Shown here piece after piece: positions 44,069 to 53,101 of a stretch of DNA of 64,000 bases. The stretch is from contig CBDCAO010000012.1 in NCBI GenBank assembly GCA_965213935.1, positions 434,001 through 498,000 on the forward strand, given 5' to 3'. Source of the DNA: Bin52 sp965213935 (GTDB lineage Bacteria; Pseudomonadota; Alphaproteobacteria; Thalassobaculales; Thalassobaculaceae). Every line of letters begins with the position of its first letter. The first letter of the stretch is position 1. A model generated the notes under the pieces. The model did not search any database. It saw only the letters and a program-made list of their open reading frames with translations, and had not been told where the DNA came from. A program made the translations under genes and the position numbers.

Positions 44069-45859
44069 CTATTCGAGAAGCGTGGCAGGCCCGATTTCCG
44101 GCTGAACGGCGGACATGCCCGAACGCACGTCGAACAGCGGGGCCAGGAGCCCGAGCACCGGTCCGGCTGTACGCAGCACGGCATCAAGGCGGGCAAACAC
44201 GGACAGGAGCCCGCCCTTGCCGAGCATGGAGCGCACGGCTTCAAGACGGTCGGGCGCGCGTGGAAACACCACGAGTTCGACCGGCTGTCCCTCGGTGAGC
44301 CCCGAGAGTTCCCGGACCTGGCGTACCGCCTCGTGGAAGCCACCGAGCCCGTCCACCAGTCCGACCTCGAGCGCATCGCTACCGCTCCAGACCCGTCCGC
44401 GTGCCACATGGTCGAGTTCATCGGGGCCGAGGCCGCGCCTGTCCGCAACCCGCCCGGCAAATTCGTGGTAAATGCCGTCGAGGATCGCGGCATGGCGTTC
44501 CCGCTGGTGCGCATCGAAGCGGTCGGTCGGCGCGTACATGGCGGCATTCTCGCCGACCGATTCCCGTGCAACGGCGATGCCGTGACGTGCCAGGGCCCGG
44601 CCGAAACTCACCTTGCCGCCCGCAACCCCGATCGAACCGGTGACCGTGCCCGGATGCGCCAGGATCCTGTCCGCCTCCACCGCAACGAAATACGCGGCGG
44701 ACGCGGCCAGCCCGCTCATTGAAGCAACAACGCTCCGCCCACTGTTCCGGAACCTGGCCACGGAGTCGCGCATCGCGTCGGAGGCAATGTAGTCACCGCC
44801 GGGACTGTCGATACGCAGGATCAGACCGCGGACAGAGGTGTCCTCTCGGGCCTGTCCGATCGCCTCGACCAACCGTCCCGACACTGCCCGGTACCGGGTG
44901 CCGAACGGCAGGTCGGGTTCCCCGCGGGCGATCGAACCCGCGAGTTCGATGACCGCGATCCGGACACCGGAATCCAATGCGTCGAGAACTTCACGGTAGT
45001 CCGCAAGCTCGACGGTCCCGGCCGGTTTGTCCGCAGCGGGCTCGTGATCGCCGGGCATCTGGCTGTCGAGCCAATCGTCGCGATATCCCAGCCGGTCGAC
45101 GAGGCCCTGCGCCAGGGCGTCTGCGGCGGACAACGGGGCACGATCGACCAGTTCACGCAGCCGTTGCGGGGACAGGTTGCGTGCCACGGCGGCATCGGCA
45201 ACGAAACTCTCGAACTGCGAGGTGATCAGGGTCCGCAGGTTGCCACGGACCGTGTCGGGCAGCTCCCTTTCCGTCAGACCGATCATCACGCCCTTGTACT
45301 CATGGCGCCGGTCGAACTCGGCCTGGATGCCGTGCTCCTCAAGCAGATCCGCCACCAGTGGCACCGCTGCCGTGATCCCCAGGGCGGAGAACGTGCCGGA
45401 AGGCTGCAGGTCGATCCGCTCGAAACCGGTGGCAAGGTAGTAGTTCGCCAGCGCGGCCGGATCGTCGAAGGACTCGGTGAACGCCGTTGCAGACTTGCCG
45501 GATGCGCGAAACCGCATGATGGCGGAACGGAGTTCAGCGGCCTCGGCAAGGTCGAGTACCGCCTGCGAAAGATCGACTGCGACGCCCGAAACCCGGTCAT
45601 CGGTCGCTGCCACGTCGAGTGCGCGGACGATGTCGAACAGCGACAGTCGTGACTGGCCGGGCAACAGGGTCGGGATCACCGACGGATCGCGGACCTCGTC
45701 GAGCTCACCGTCGAGTTGCAGGGTGAGAACGATTTCGTCCGGCAGCGTCGGCTCATGTTCCTGAACCCAGACCAGGGCTGCAACCGCCGCGACAAACACC
45801 CCCGTCGCAAGGACGCCGATCGCCGCAAACAGCCAGAGCAGGAACCTCAGGAATCTCAC
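44069..45859 (-). CDS. sppA: Signal peptide peptidase SppA, long (67K) type
   Basis: A 596-residue membrane-bound serine protease that degrades cleaved signal peptides. A transmembrane helix (FLLWLFAAIGVLATGVFVAA) is followed by two related domains. The catalytic Lys is in RRHEYKGVMIG in the first domain, the catalytic Ser in SMSGLAASAAYFVA in the second. LRIDSPGGDYIASDAMRDSV and HPGTVTGSIGV are family motifs. GTG 45859 is chosen because it overlaps the aroC stop (GTGA); the frame stays open to an ATG at 45973 inside aroC. Confidence 0.9.
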   Translation of the reverse strand: MRFLRFLLWLFAAIGVLATGVFVAAVAALVWVQEHEPTLPDEIVLTLQLDGELDEVRDPSVIPTLLPGQSRLSLFDIVRALDVAATDDRVSGVAVDLSQAVLDLAEAAELRSAIMRFRASGKSATAFTESFDDPAALANYYLATGFERIDLQPSGTFSALGITAAVPLVADLLEEHGIQAEFDRRHEYKGVMIGLTERELPDTVRGNLRTLITSQFESFVADAAVARNLSPQRLRELVDRAPLSAADALAQGLVDRLGYRDDWLDSQMPGDHEPAADKPAGTVELADYREVLDALDSGVRIAVIELAGSIARGEPDLPFGTRYRAVSGRLVEAIGQAREDTSVRGLILRIDSPGGDYIASDAMRDSVARFRNSGRSVVASMSGLAASAAYFVAVEADRILAHPGTVTGSIGVAGGKVSFGRALARHGIAVARESVGENAAMYAPTDRFDAHQRERHAAILDGIYHEFAGRVADRRGLGPDELDHVARGRVWSGSDALEVGLVDGLGGFHEAVRQVRELSGLTEGQPVELVVFPRAPDRLEAVRSMLGKGGLLSVFARLDAVLRTAGPVLGLLAPLFDVRSGMSAVQPEIGPATLLE

Positions 45860-46962
45860 CGGTCCGACAGATCGGCCCGCGGTTCGCACTGTGCGTGGTG
45901 GCGCAGCAGATGATCGGCGAGGACGCAGGCCATCATCGCTTCGCCGACCGGAACCGCACGGATTCCGACGCACGGATCGTGCCGGCCCGTGGTCGAAACC
46001 GTGACCTCCCGGCCGTGACGATCAACCGAGCGCCGCGGCTCGAGGATCGAGCTGGTCGGCTTGACGGCAAACCGCGCGACGAGAGGCTGACCCGTGGAAA
46101 TTCCACCCAGCACCCCGCCGGCCCGGTTGCCGAGGAACACCGGGCGGCCGTCCACCATGCGCATTTCGTCGGCTGCCTCCCTGCCGTCGGCGGCAGCGAG
46201 CCCGAATCCGTCGCCGACTTCCACGCCCTTGACCGCGTTGATCGACATCATCGCCGCCGCGAGGTCGCTGTCGAGCTTGCCGTAGACCGGTTCGCCGAGG
46301 CCGGCAGGCACGCCATCGGCCACCACCTCCACCACCGCGCCCGCCGAGGAACCCTGCTTGCGAACCGTATCCAGGAACCCACTCCACTGTTCCGCCATGA
46401 CCGGGTCGGGACACCAGAACGGGTTCCGGTCGATTTCCTCCCACTCCCAGCGCGAGCGGTCGATCGCATGCGGACCGACCTGGACCAGCGCGCCCCTGAT
46501 CGTGATCCCGGGCCCGACACGATGGGCCAGAACCGCGCGAGCAACAGAACCGGCGGCGACCCTCATCGCGGTCTCGCGCGCCGATGACCGACCGCCGCCC
46601 CGGTAGTCCCGGATCCCGTATTTGGCCTCGTAGGTGTAGTCGGCATGCCCGGGGCGGAATCGATCCTGGATCTCGCTGTAGTCCTTCGAGCGCTGGTCGG
46701 CGTTCTCGATCACCATTCCGATCGGCGTGCCGGTGGTCAGCCCTTCGAACACGCCGGAAAGGATGCGCACGGTGTCGGGTTCGCGCCTCTGAGTGGTGAA
46801 ACGGGACTGGCCGGGTCTGCGACGATCCAGATAACGCTGGATACCAGTCTCGTCGAGCGGAATCCCGGGCGGGGTTCCGTCCACGACACACCCGATTGCC
46901 GGACCATGGCTTTCGCCCCAGGTGGTAAAGCGGAAGACCGACCCGAAACTGTTGCCCGCCAC
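45856..46962 (-). CDS. aroC: Chorismate synthase
   Basis: A 368-residue FMN-dependent enzyme converting 5-enolpyruvylshikimate 3-phosphate to chorismate, last step of the shikimate pathway. Signatures are FTTWGESHGPAIGCVVDG, DYRGGGRSSARETAMRVAAG, and the C-terminal STTGRHDPCVGIRAVPVGEA. It lies 12 bases after fabI and overlaps sppA by four bases, forming fabI-aroC-sppA. Confidence 0.96.
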   Translation of the reverse strand: MAGNSFGSVFRFTTWGESHGPAIGCVVDGTPPGIPLDETGIQRYLDRRRPGQSRFTTQRREPDTVRILSGVFEGLTTGTPIGMVIENADQRSKDYSEIQDRFRPGHADYTYEAKYGIRDYRGGGRSSARETAMRVAAGSVARAVLAHRVGPGITIRGALVQVGPHAIDRSRWEWEEIDRNPFWCPDPVMAEQWSGFLDTVRKQGSSAGAVVEVVADGVPAGLGEPVYGKLDSDLAAAMMSINAVKGVEVGDGFGLAAADGREAADEMRMVDGRPVFLGNRAGGVLGGISTGQPLVARFAVKPTSSILEPRRSVDRHGREVTVSTTGRHDPCVGIRAVPVGEAMMACVLADHLLRHHAQCEPRADLSDR

Positions 46963-46974
46963 CGCCCCCTCCGT

Positions 46975-47787
46975 TCAGACGACGGATATGTCCGGTGCGT
47001 CCACCGCCTTCATGCCAACAATATTGTACCCGCAATCAACATGGTGAATCTCGCCTGACACGCCGCTGGACAGATCGCTGAGCAAGTAGACGGCGGCCCC
47101 GCCGACATCCTCCAGGGACACGTTGCGCCTGAGCGGCGAGTTGTACTGGTTCCACTTCAGGATGTAGCGAAAATCGCCGATACCGGACGCGGCAAGCGTT
47201 TTCATCGGTCCGGCCGAAAGCCCGTTCACCCTGATGCCACGGCCACCGAGATCCACCGCAAGGTACCGCACGCTTGCCTCAAGCGCCGCCTTGGCCACGC
47301 CCATCACGTTGTAGTGCGGCATCACGCGTTCCGCCCCGTAGTACGACAGGGTGAGCATGCTGCCGCCCGATCCCATCAGTTCGGCCGCATGGCGGGCAAC
47401 CGAGGTGAAGGAATAGCATGAAATATCAAGCGTTTTCAAAAAGTTATCGCGTGACGTGCTGATGTAGGCGCCCTTCAGCTCCTCCTTGTCGGAATAGGCA
47501 ATGGCGTGAACCAGGAAATCCAGGTTTCCCCATTTCCGCCGCACCGTCTCGAAGGTGTGGGCGATGCTGTCATCATCACTCACGTCACACTGCAGCAGGA
47601 TCCGTGAATTCGCCTTTTCCGCCAACGGGGCCACGCGCTTGCGCAGCGCCTCTCCCTGGTAGGTAAACGCGAGTTCCGCACCCTGCTCTGCCGCCGCCCG
47701 GGCTATACCCCATGCGATCGACCGGTCATTGGCGACCCCCATGATCAGGCCCCTGCGGCCGGCCATGAATTTTCTGGACTGATCCAT
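46975..47787 (-). CDS. fabI: Enoyl-[acyl-carrier-protein] reductase [NADH]
   Basis: A 270-residue SDR-fold enzyme completing each cycle of fatty acid elongation. GLIMGVANDRSIAWGIARA binds NADH, HAIAYSDKEELKGAYISTSR is typical, and the catalytic Tyr and Lys are in PHYNVMGVAKAALEASVRYL (Y-x6-K). NGLSAGPMKTLAASGI closes the active site. ATG 47787 (MDQSRKFMAGRRG) is chosen; the open frame further upstream is spurious. Confidence 0.95.
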   Translation of the reverse strand: MDQSRKFMAGRRGLIMGVANDRSIAWGIARAAAEQGAELAFTYQGEALRKRVAPLAEKANSRILLQCDVSDDDSIAHTFETVRRKWGNLDFLVHAIAYSDKEELKGAYISTSRDNFLKTLDISCYSFTSVARHAAELMGSGGSMLTLSYYGAERVMPHYNVMGVAKAALEASVRYLAVDLGGRGIRVNGLSAGPMKTLAASGIGDFRYILKWNQYNSPLRRNVSLEDVGGAAVYLLSDLSSGVSGEIHHVDCGYNIVGMKAVDAPDISVV

Positions 47788-47993
47788 ACTCTGCCCCGCG
47801 CTGTCCCAGGACCGCCGCGGCCCGCACCGATATCGTCCGCGACGCGTCGGCATCCTACACCATGGGTCCGGCTGGGCAACCGCGAGCGCCAGGCCGTGCA
47901 CGTGCAGGTCAGGCCGTGTCCGGCTGGGCAGCTGGCCGAACCTGCTGCCCGCAACCCGCACCGCGCGGGATGAATCAGCCGGACTGTCCGGCG

Positions 47994-50438
47994 TCACGCC
48001 CTGAGCGCCAGGTTTTCCGGGTCGTAGGGACTCTCCTCGACGATGCGGGCCGGCAGCGTGCGATCAAGCACGCGAACATGACACTCGAGCCCGACCCGGG
48101 CATGGTCGCTTTCCACGTACCCCAGCATCAATGACTTGCCGACGTGATGGCCGTACCCGCCGGCGGTACCCCGCCCGATGACGGTACCGTCGAGCAGCAC
48201 CGGCTCGTTGCCGAACGGGTCGGCATCTTCCGCCTCGATCTCGATGGTGCAGAACCGTGTCGGCACTCCGGCCTGTTGCTGGAGAACCAGCGCGTCCCGT
48301 CCGGCAAACTGACCCTTGTTCAGGCGCACGAACCGGCCGAGACCAGCTTCGAGCACCGAGTTCTCGGCGTTCAGATCGGTTCCCCACAGGCGATAGGACT
48401 TCTCGAGCCTCATCGACTCCATCGCCCGCATACCGACATTGGCAATCCCGAACTCCGCGCCGGCCTCGCGCAGGGCGTCGTAGAGGTGGATCTGGTATTC
48501 GATCGGATGGTGAAGTTCCCACCCGAGCGACCCGACGAAGTTCACCCGCATGGCACGGACCGAAGGGCAGAACCCGACCGGAATCTCCTGCATGGTCAAC
48601 CAGGGGAAGGCCTCGTTCGAGACATCGGCGTCGGCAAGGCGCTGCAGCACGGTCCGGGCATCCGGACCTGCCAGCACAAGAACTCCGTAGCGGCCGGTCA
48701 CGTCGGTCAGGTGCACGGATCCGTCCCCGGGCAGGGCCTTTTGCAGACCGTCCAGGTCATGGTCGTGCGCCGCACCCGGCCCGACCAGGAAAAATCGCTC
48801 CGCGTGCAACCCGTCCTCCATCCGCGTAATCGTGAACTCCGAGCGGACGGACCCCGACGGGTTGAGCGCGTGGGCCAGGCGCATGCGCCCGATACCACCC
48901 GGAATCCGGTTTGCGACCAGGCGATCAAGCCAGTCCCGTGCGCCCGGCCCCTCGACCTCGAACTTGGCAAAGGAGGACAGTTCCATCAGCCCCACCCGCG
49001 TGCGCATTGCTTCGACCTCTGCACCGACATGAGCAAACCAGTTCGATCTCCGGAACGAGTAGATGTCCTTGCGCGGCGTGCCTTCGGGTGCAAACCAGTT
49101 CGACCGCTCCCAACCGAACCGCGCCCCCCAGACCGCCCCTGCCCTGTCGAGGCGATCGTAGATCGCCGGAGCCTTGGCCGGACGCGCAGCCGGGCGTTCC
49201 TCCATGGGGAAGTGGTTGACGAAGACATGCGCGTAGGCCTCTTCGTTCTTGATACGGGCAAAGTTCCGGGACACCACACCGAACCTGCGCGGATCGACGC
49301 CGAGCATGTCGACGCCGGGCTCGCCCTCGACGATCCACTCGGCGAGTTGCCACCCCGCGCCGCCGGCCGCTGTCACTCCGAAGCTGTGCCCTTCGGACAT
49401 CCAGAAATTCTCGAGACCGAACGCCGGTCCGACCAGCGGGTTGCCGTCGGGTGAATAGCTGATCGGCCCGTTGACGACGTCCTTGATGCCGGCATGCTCG
49501 AACGACGGAACCCGACGCGCCGCCGCTTCGACGTGCGGCAGCAGGCGGTCGAGGTCGCCGGGAAACAAATCCTTTTCGAAGGTCGCCGGTACACCGTCGA
49601 CGAAACAGGCGGGTGCTCCCTTCTCGTACGGCCCGAGGATCCAGCCCATGCGCTCCTCGCGGAAGTAGTAGGAGGCGTCGGATTCCCGCAGGATCGGCAG
49701 TTCGGGATTTCCGGCCTCGCGCCACTCCTTCAGCACCGGGTCGACATCGGTGACGATGTACTGGTGTTCGACCGGGATAACCGGGATCTCGAGACCCACC
49801 ATGCGCGCGGTGGTCCGGGCGTAGTTGCCGGTAGCGCACACCACGTGCTCGCAGGTGATGTCTCCCGCGTCCGTCCGGACCACCCATTCGCATCCGTGGG
49901 TCCGCTCGATCGCCGTTACCTCGGTACGCTGGATGATCTCGGCTCCGCGCATGCGCGCGCCCTGGGCAAGCGCCATGGTGACGTCGACTGGCGCGATATG
50001 GCCGTCTGTCGGGTGCCACAGGGCGCCGACCAGACCCTCCATGTTCGCAAGCGGCCACAGGGCCGCAACCTCGTCAACGCCGATCAGGCGACAGTCGACA
50101 CCGATGGTCTCGGCCGTGCACTGATAGTTGCGGTACTCGTCCATCCGGTCGCGATTGCACGCAAGGCGCAGGTTGCCGGTCGGATGGAAACCGACCGCCT
50201 GGCCGGTCTCCTGCTCCAGCCGCTTGTACAATTCGACCGAATACTGGTGCAGCTGGCCGACCGAGTAGCTCATGTTGAACAGCGGCAGCAGACCGGCAGC
50301 GTGCCAGGTCGAGCCGGCGGTCAGTTCCGTGCGCTCGAGCAGCACCACGTCGCTCCAGCCTCTTGCGGCCAAGTGGTAGAGCGCCGAGACTCCGACGACA
50401 CCACCTCCGATCACCACCACGCGCGCGGTTGCTCTCAT
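47994..50438 (-). CDS. FAD-dependent dimethylglycine/sarcosine dehydrogenase-like protein
   Basis: An 814-residue two-domain enzyme. The N-terminal DAO-type flavin domain has VVVIGGGVVGVSALYHLAAR and LTAGSTWHAAGLLPLF, where the His is the covalent FAD site of this family. The C-terminal half is a GcvT-like folate-binding domain with RYGVLVLAGPDARTVLQRLA, VGSLGWELHHPIEYQIHLYD and GLGRFVRLNKGQFAGRDALV. It probably demethylates dimethylglycine, sarcosine or a related N-methyl amine and passes the carbon to tetrahydrofolate. It is divergent from a Pot-type ABC transporter operon, which may import the substrate. Confidence 0.87.
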   Translation of the reverse strand: MRATARVVVIGGGVVGVSALYHLAARGWSDVVLLERTELTAGSTWHAAGLLPLFNMSYSVGQLHQYSVELYKRLEQETGQAVGFHPTGNLRLACNRDRMDEYRNYQCTAETIGVDCRLIGVDEVAALWPLANMEGLVGALWHPTDGHIAPVDVTMALAQGARMRGAEIIQRTEVTAIERTHGCEWVVRTDAGDITCEHVVCATGNYARTTARMVGLEIPVIPVEHQYIVTDVDPVLKEWREAGNPELPILRESDASYYFREERMGWILGPYEKGAPACFVDGVPATFEKDLFPGDLDRLLPHVEAAARRVPSFEHAGIKDVVNGPISYSPDGNPLVGPAFGLENFWMSEGHSFGVTAAGGAGWQLAEWIVEGEPGVDMLGVDPRRFGVVSRNFARIKNEEAYAHVFVNHFPMEERPAARPAKAPAIYDRLDRAGAVWGARFGWERSNWFAPEGTPRKDIYSFRRSNWFAHVGAEVEAMRTRVGLMELSSFAKFEVEGPGARDWLDRLVANRIPGGIGRMRLAHALNPSGSVRSEFTITRMEDGLHAERFFLVGPGAAHDHDLDGLQKALPGDGSVHLTDVTGRYGVLVLAGPDARTVLQRLADADVSNEAFPWLTMQEIPVGFCPSVRAMRVNFVGSLGWELHHPIEYQIHLYDALREAGAEFGIANVGMRAMESMRLEKSYRLWGTDLNAENSVLEAGLGRFVRLNKGQFAGRDALVLQQQAGVPTRFCTIEIEAEDADPFGNEPVLLDGTVIGRGTAGGYGHHVGKSLMLGYVESDHARVGLECHVRVLDRTLPARIVEESPYDPENLALRA

Positions 50439-50667
50439 TGGTCCTTCCCCCTGCTGTCCCGGATCCCGAACTTCCGCCCGGGCGGGCCGTCAAGCCCTGA
50501 CGAACGCGACGGTATCCTGTCGAATTCAGGATGTTTCGGCGGCTTTCGGCGGCAACCATGCCAGTGAGCCGCAGTTTGCAACAGGCACCCATGTGAGCTA
50601 GGGTTTTCGCGTCTCTGCCAACCATTGCCGGCGCAGGGACAAGCACCGAGCGCTTGCGGGAGCCCGA

Positions 50668-51783
50668 ATGCCTGACGCACAGGAAGCCCTGGTGGCCTTT
50701 GAGGGTGTACAGAAGACGTACGACGGCAGGCAACTGGTGGTGCGCGATCTCAACCTCGACATTGCGCGGGGCGAATTCCTGACCATGCTCGGGCCGTCAG
50801 GCTCGGGAAAGACAACCTGTCTGATGATGCTCGCCGGGTTCGAGACGCCGACCCACGGCCGCATCCTTCTGAACGGAACGGAACTCAACCGGGTTCCGCC
50901 GCACCGGCGCGGCATCGGCATGGTGTTCCAGAACTATGCCCTGTTCCCGCACATGACGGTCCATGAAAACCTCGCCTTCCCGCTCGAGGTGCGCGGCTTG
51001 TCCCGCGCCGAGATCGAGACCAAGGTCGCCCGTGCCCTGGACATGGTCCGGCTTCCCGAGTTCGGCGGCCGGCGGCCGGCGCAGTTGTCCGGCGGACAGC
51101 AGCAGCGGGTCGCCGTGGCCCGGGCACTGGTGTTCGAACCGGACCTCGTGCTGATGGACGAGCCGCTCGGCGCGCTGGACAAGAACCTGCGCGAGGAAAT
51201 GCAGTACGAGATCAAGCACATCCACGAGTCTCTCGGCGTCACGGTGGTCTATGTCACGCATGACCAGTCCGAGGCGCTTACGATGTCGAACAGGATCGCG
51301 GTGTTCGACGATGGTGTCATTCAGCAGCTGGCAACCCCGGACGTGCTGTACGAAAAGCCCGAAAACGCTTTCGTTGCCCAGTTCATCGGCGAAAACAACC
51401 GCCTGACGGCGCGTGTGAAGGAGATGGACGGTTCATTCTGCACCGTTGAACTCGAGGACGGCCAGCAGGTACGGGCGCTCAGTGTCAATGTCTCCGGGGT
51501 CGGAGAGATCACGACACTGTCCCTTCGGCCGGAACGGGTTGTTATCGGGCCGGGCCAGGATTTTGCCGACAACCGGATCTCGGGCCGGGTCGAGGAACTG
51601 ATCTACCTCGGAGATCACATTCGGGCCAGGCTCACCGTCGCCGGAAACGATTCCTTCATCGTGAAGGTGGCGAATGCCCACGATCATGTGCGCCTCAGTC
51701 AGGGTTCGGAAGTCCCTCTCGGGTGGGCCTCGGAAGACTGCCGGGCACTGGACGCGGGAGTTGGCAACGCGGCTCCCGCGTAG
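50668..51783 (+). CDS. Polyamine-type ABC transporter ATP-binding protein (PotA-like)
   Basis: A 371-residue ATPase. Walker A is MLGPSGSGKTTCL, the Q-loop VFQNYALFPHMTV, signature LSGGQQQRVAVARAL, Walker B DLVLMDEPLGALD and the switch His in VVYVTHDQSEALT. A C-terminal TOBE domain (residues about 285-360) is typical of PotA. The start ATG 50668 is 229 bases from the divergent dehydrogenase start. First gene of ATPase - binding protein - permease - permease. Confidence 0.92.
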   Translation: MPDAQEALVAFEGVQKTYDGRQLVVRDLNLDIARGEFLTMLGPSGSGKTTCLMMLAGFETPTHGRILLNGTELNRVPPHRRGIGMVFQNYALFPHMTVHENLAFPLEVRGLSRAEIETKVARALDMVRLPEFGGRRPAQLSGGQQQRVAVARALVFEPDLVLMDEPLGALDKNLREEMQYEIKHIHESLGVTVVYVTHDQSEALTMSNRIAVFDDGVIQQLATPDVLYEKPENAFVAQFIGENNRLTARVKEMDGSFCTVELEDGQQVRALSVNVSGVGEITTLSLRPERVVIGPGQDFADNRISGRVEELIYLGDHIRARLTVAGNDSFIVKVANAHDHVRLSQGSEVPLGWASEDCRALDAGVGNAAPA

Positions 51784-51872
51784 GGAGCCGGGAAAGTGCC
51801 GCTGCGCCCGGAAGGACGGGTGTCGGGGGACAATCGAGGCCGCATGCGGCCAGACATGCATGGAGAAAGCTC

Positions 51873-52976
51873 ATGAGACTCTTGTTCGGTTCGTCGGCCC
51901 TTGCGATGGGGGTCGTCCTCGGGGCGGGAACGGCCCTTGCGGTCGATCTCACGGTCGTGTCCTGGGGCGGCGCCTACACCGCAAGCCAGCAGAAGGCCTA
52001 CCACGACCCCTACATGGCAGCGAATCCAGACGTGAAGATCGTCAATGATGACTCTGCCGCCGAAGGACTCGCCAAGCTGCGTGCCCAGGTCGAGTCCGGC
52101 AACGTGACCTGGGACCTGGTGGATATGGTCGCCTCGGACGCGATCACGGCCTGTGACGAAGGCCTCGTTGAGGAAATCGATCCCGACTCGATGCTCGCCG
52201 CCGCACCTGACGGCACCCCGGCATCGCAGGACTTCTTCGCCGGCACGCTGACGCCCGGCGGCACGAACTGCTTCGTTCCGCAGATCGTCTACTCCACCAC
52301 CTTCGGCTACCGGACCGACGCCTTCGAGGGCGAACAGCCCTCCACGATCGCCGACGTCTTCGACCTGGAGAAGTTTCCTGGCCGCCGTGCGCTCGAGAAG
52401 AAGCCGATCGGCAACCTCGAGTGGGCACTGATCGCGGACGGCGTGCCCGGCGAACAGGTCTACGAAGTGCTGAACACGGCGGAAGGCGTGGACCGCGCCT
52501 TCGCGAAGCTGGACACCATCAAGGAAAGTACCGTCTGGTGGACCAAGGGCGCACAGCCGCCCCAGCTGCTGGCTGACGGCGAGGTGGTGATTGCATCGGC
52601 GTACAACGGCCGGCTGTTCTCCGCCATTGCGGAAAAGAACCAGCCGATTGCCATGCTGTGGGACTGGCAGGTGTTTGACCTCGACGGCTGGGTGATCCCG
52701 AAGGGCACCCCGAACAAGGATGCCGTGCTCAAGTACATGATGTTCGCGACCGACACGCAGAGGCTCGCCGACCAGGCCAAGTTCATTTCCTACGGCCCGG
52801 CCCGCTACTCGTCCGGTCCGCTGGTGGGCAAGCACGCCGATCTGGGGATCGACATGAAGCCGCACATGCCGACCAACGAGGCCAATGCCAAGACCATCCT
52901 GAACTTCGACTACGTCTGGTGGGCCGACCACCGGGCGGAACTTGACGAGCGCTTCAACGCGTGGCTCGCCAAGTAG
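51873..52976 (+). CDS. Periplasmic substrate-binding protein (PotD/PotF-like)
   Basis: A 367-residue exported binding protein. The signal peptide MRLLFGSSALAMGVVLGAGT is cut after ALA, and the mature chain starts DLTVVSWGGAYTASQQKAY as in PotD-like proteins. ATG 51873 with GGAGAAAGC just upstream is clearly the start; the long frame before it is not real. Ligand-binding aromatics such as STVWWTKGAQP and FDYVWWADHRAEL are present. Substrate could be a polyamine or, from context, a methylated amine. Confidence 0.9.
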   Translation: MRLLFGSSALAMGVVLGAGTALAVDLTVVSWGGAYTASQQKAYHDPYMAANPDVKIVNDDSAAEGLAKLRAQVESGNVTWDLVDMVASDAITACDEGLVEEIDPDSMLAAAPDGTPASQDFFAGTLTPGGTNCFVPQIVYSTTFGYRTDAFEGEQPSTIADVFDLEKFPGRRALEKKPIGNLEWALIADGVPGEQVYEVLNTAEGVDRAFAKLDTIKESTVWWTKGAQPPQLLADGEVVIASAYNGRLFSAIAEKNQPIAMLWDWQVFDLDGWVIPKGTPNKDAVLKYMMFATDTQRLADQAKFISYGPARYSSGPLVGKHADLGIDMKPHMPTNEANAKTILNFDYVWWADHRAELDERFNAWLAK

Positions 52977-53000
52977 CACTCGGAGCCCGGGACATCACAC

Positions 53001-53039
53001 GCCGGCACACCGCATCCTTTCGGGTCAGCGTGTGCCGGC
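53001..53039 (+). promoter_or_regulatory. Intercistronic stem-loop after the binding-protein gene
   Basis: GCCGGCACA pairs with TGTGCCGGC, extended by CGC/GCG after one bulged base, 25 bases after the binding-protein stop. Such stem-loops stabilise the upstream mRNA or attenuate read-through, which would give more binding protein than permease. Confidence 0.6.
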
Positions 53040-53101
53040 CCGGCTCGGGGACGCGCCGGTCTCGGCCGTCCCCGTCCACCCCCGGGTTCTGACCGGCACG
53101 C

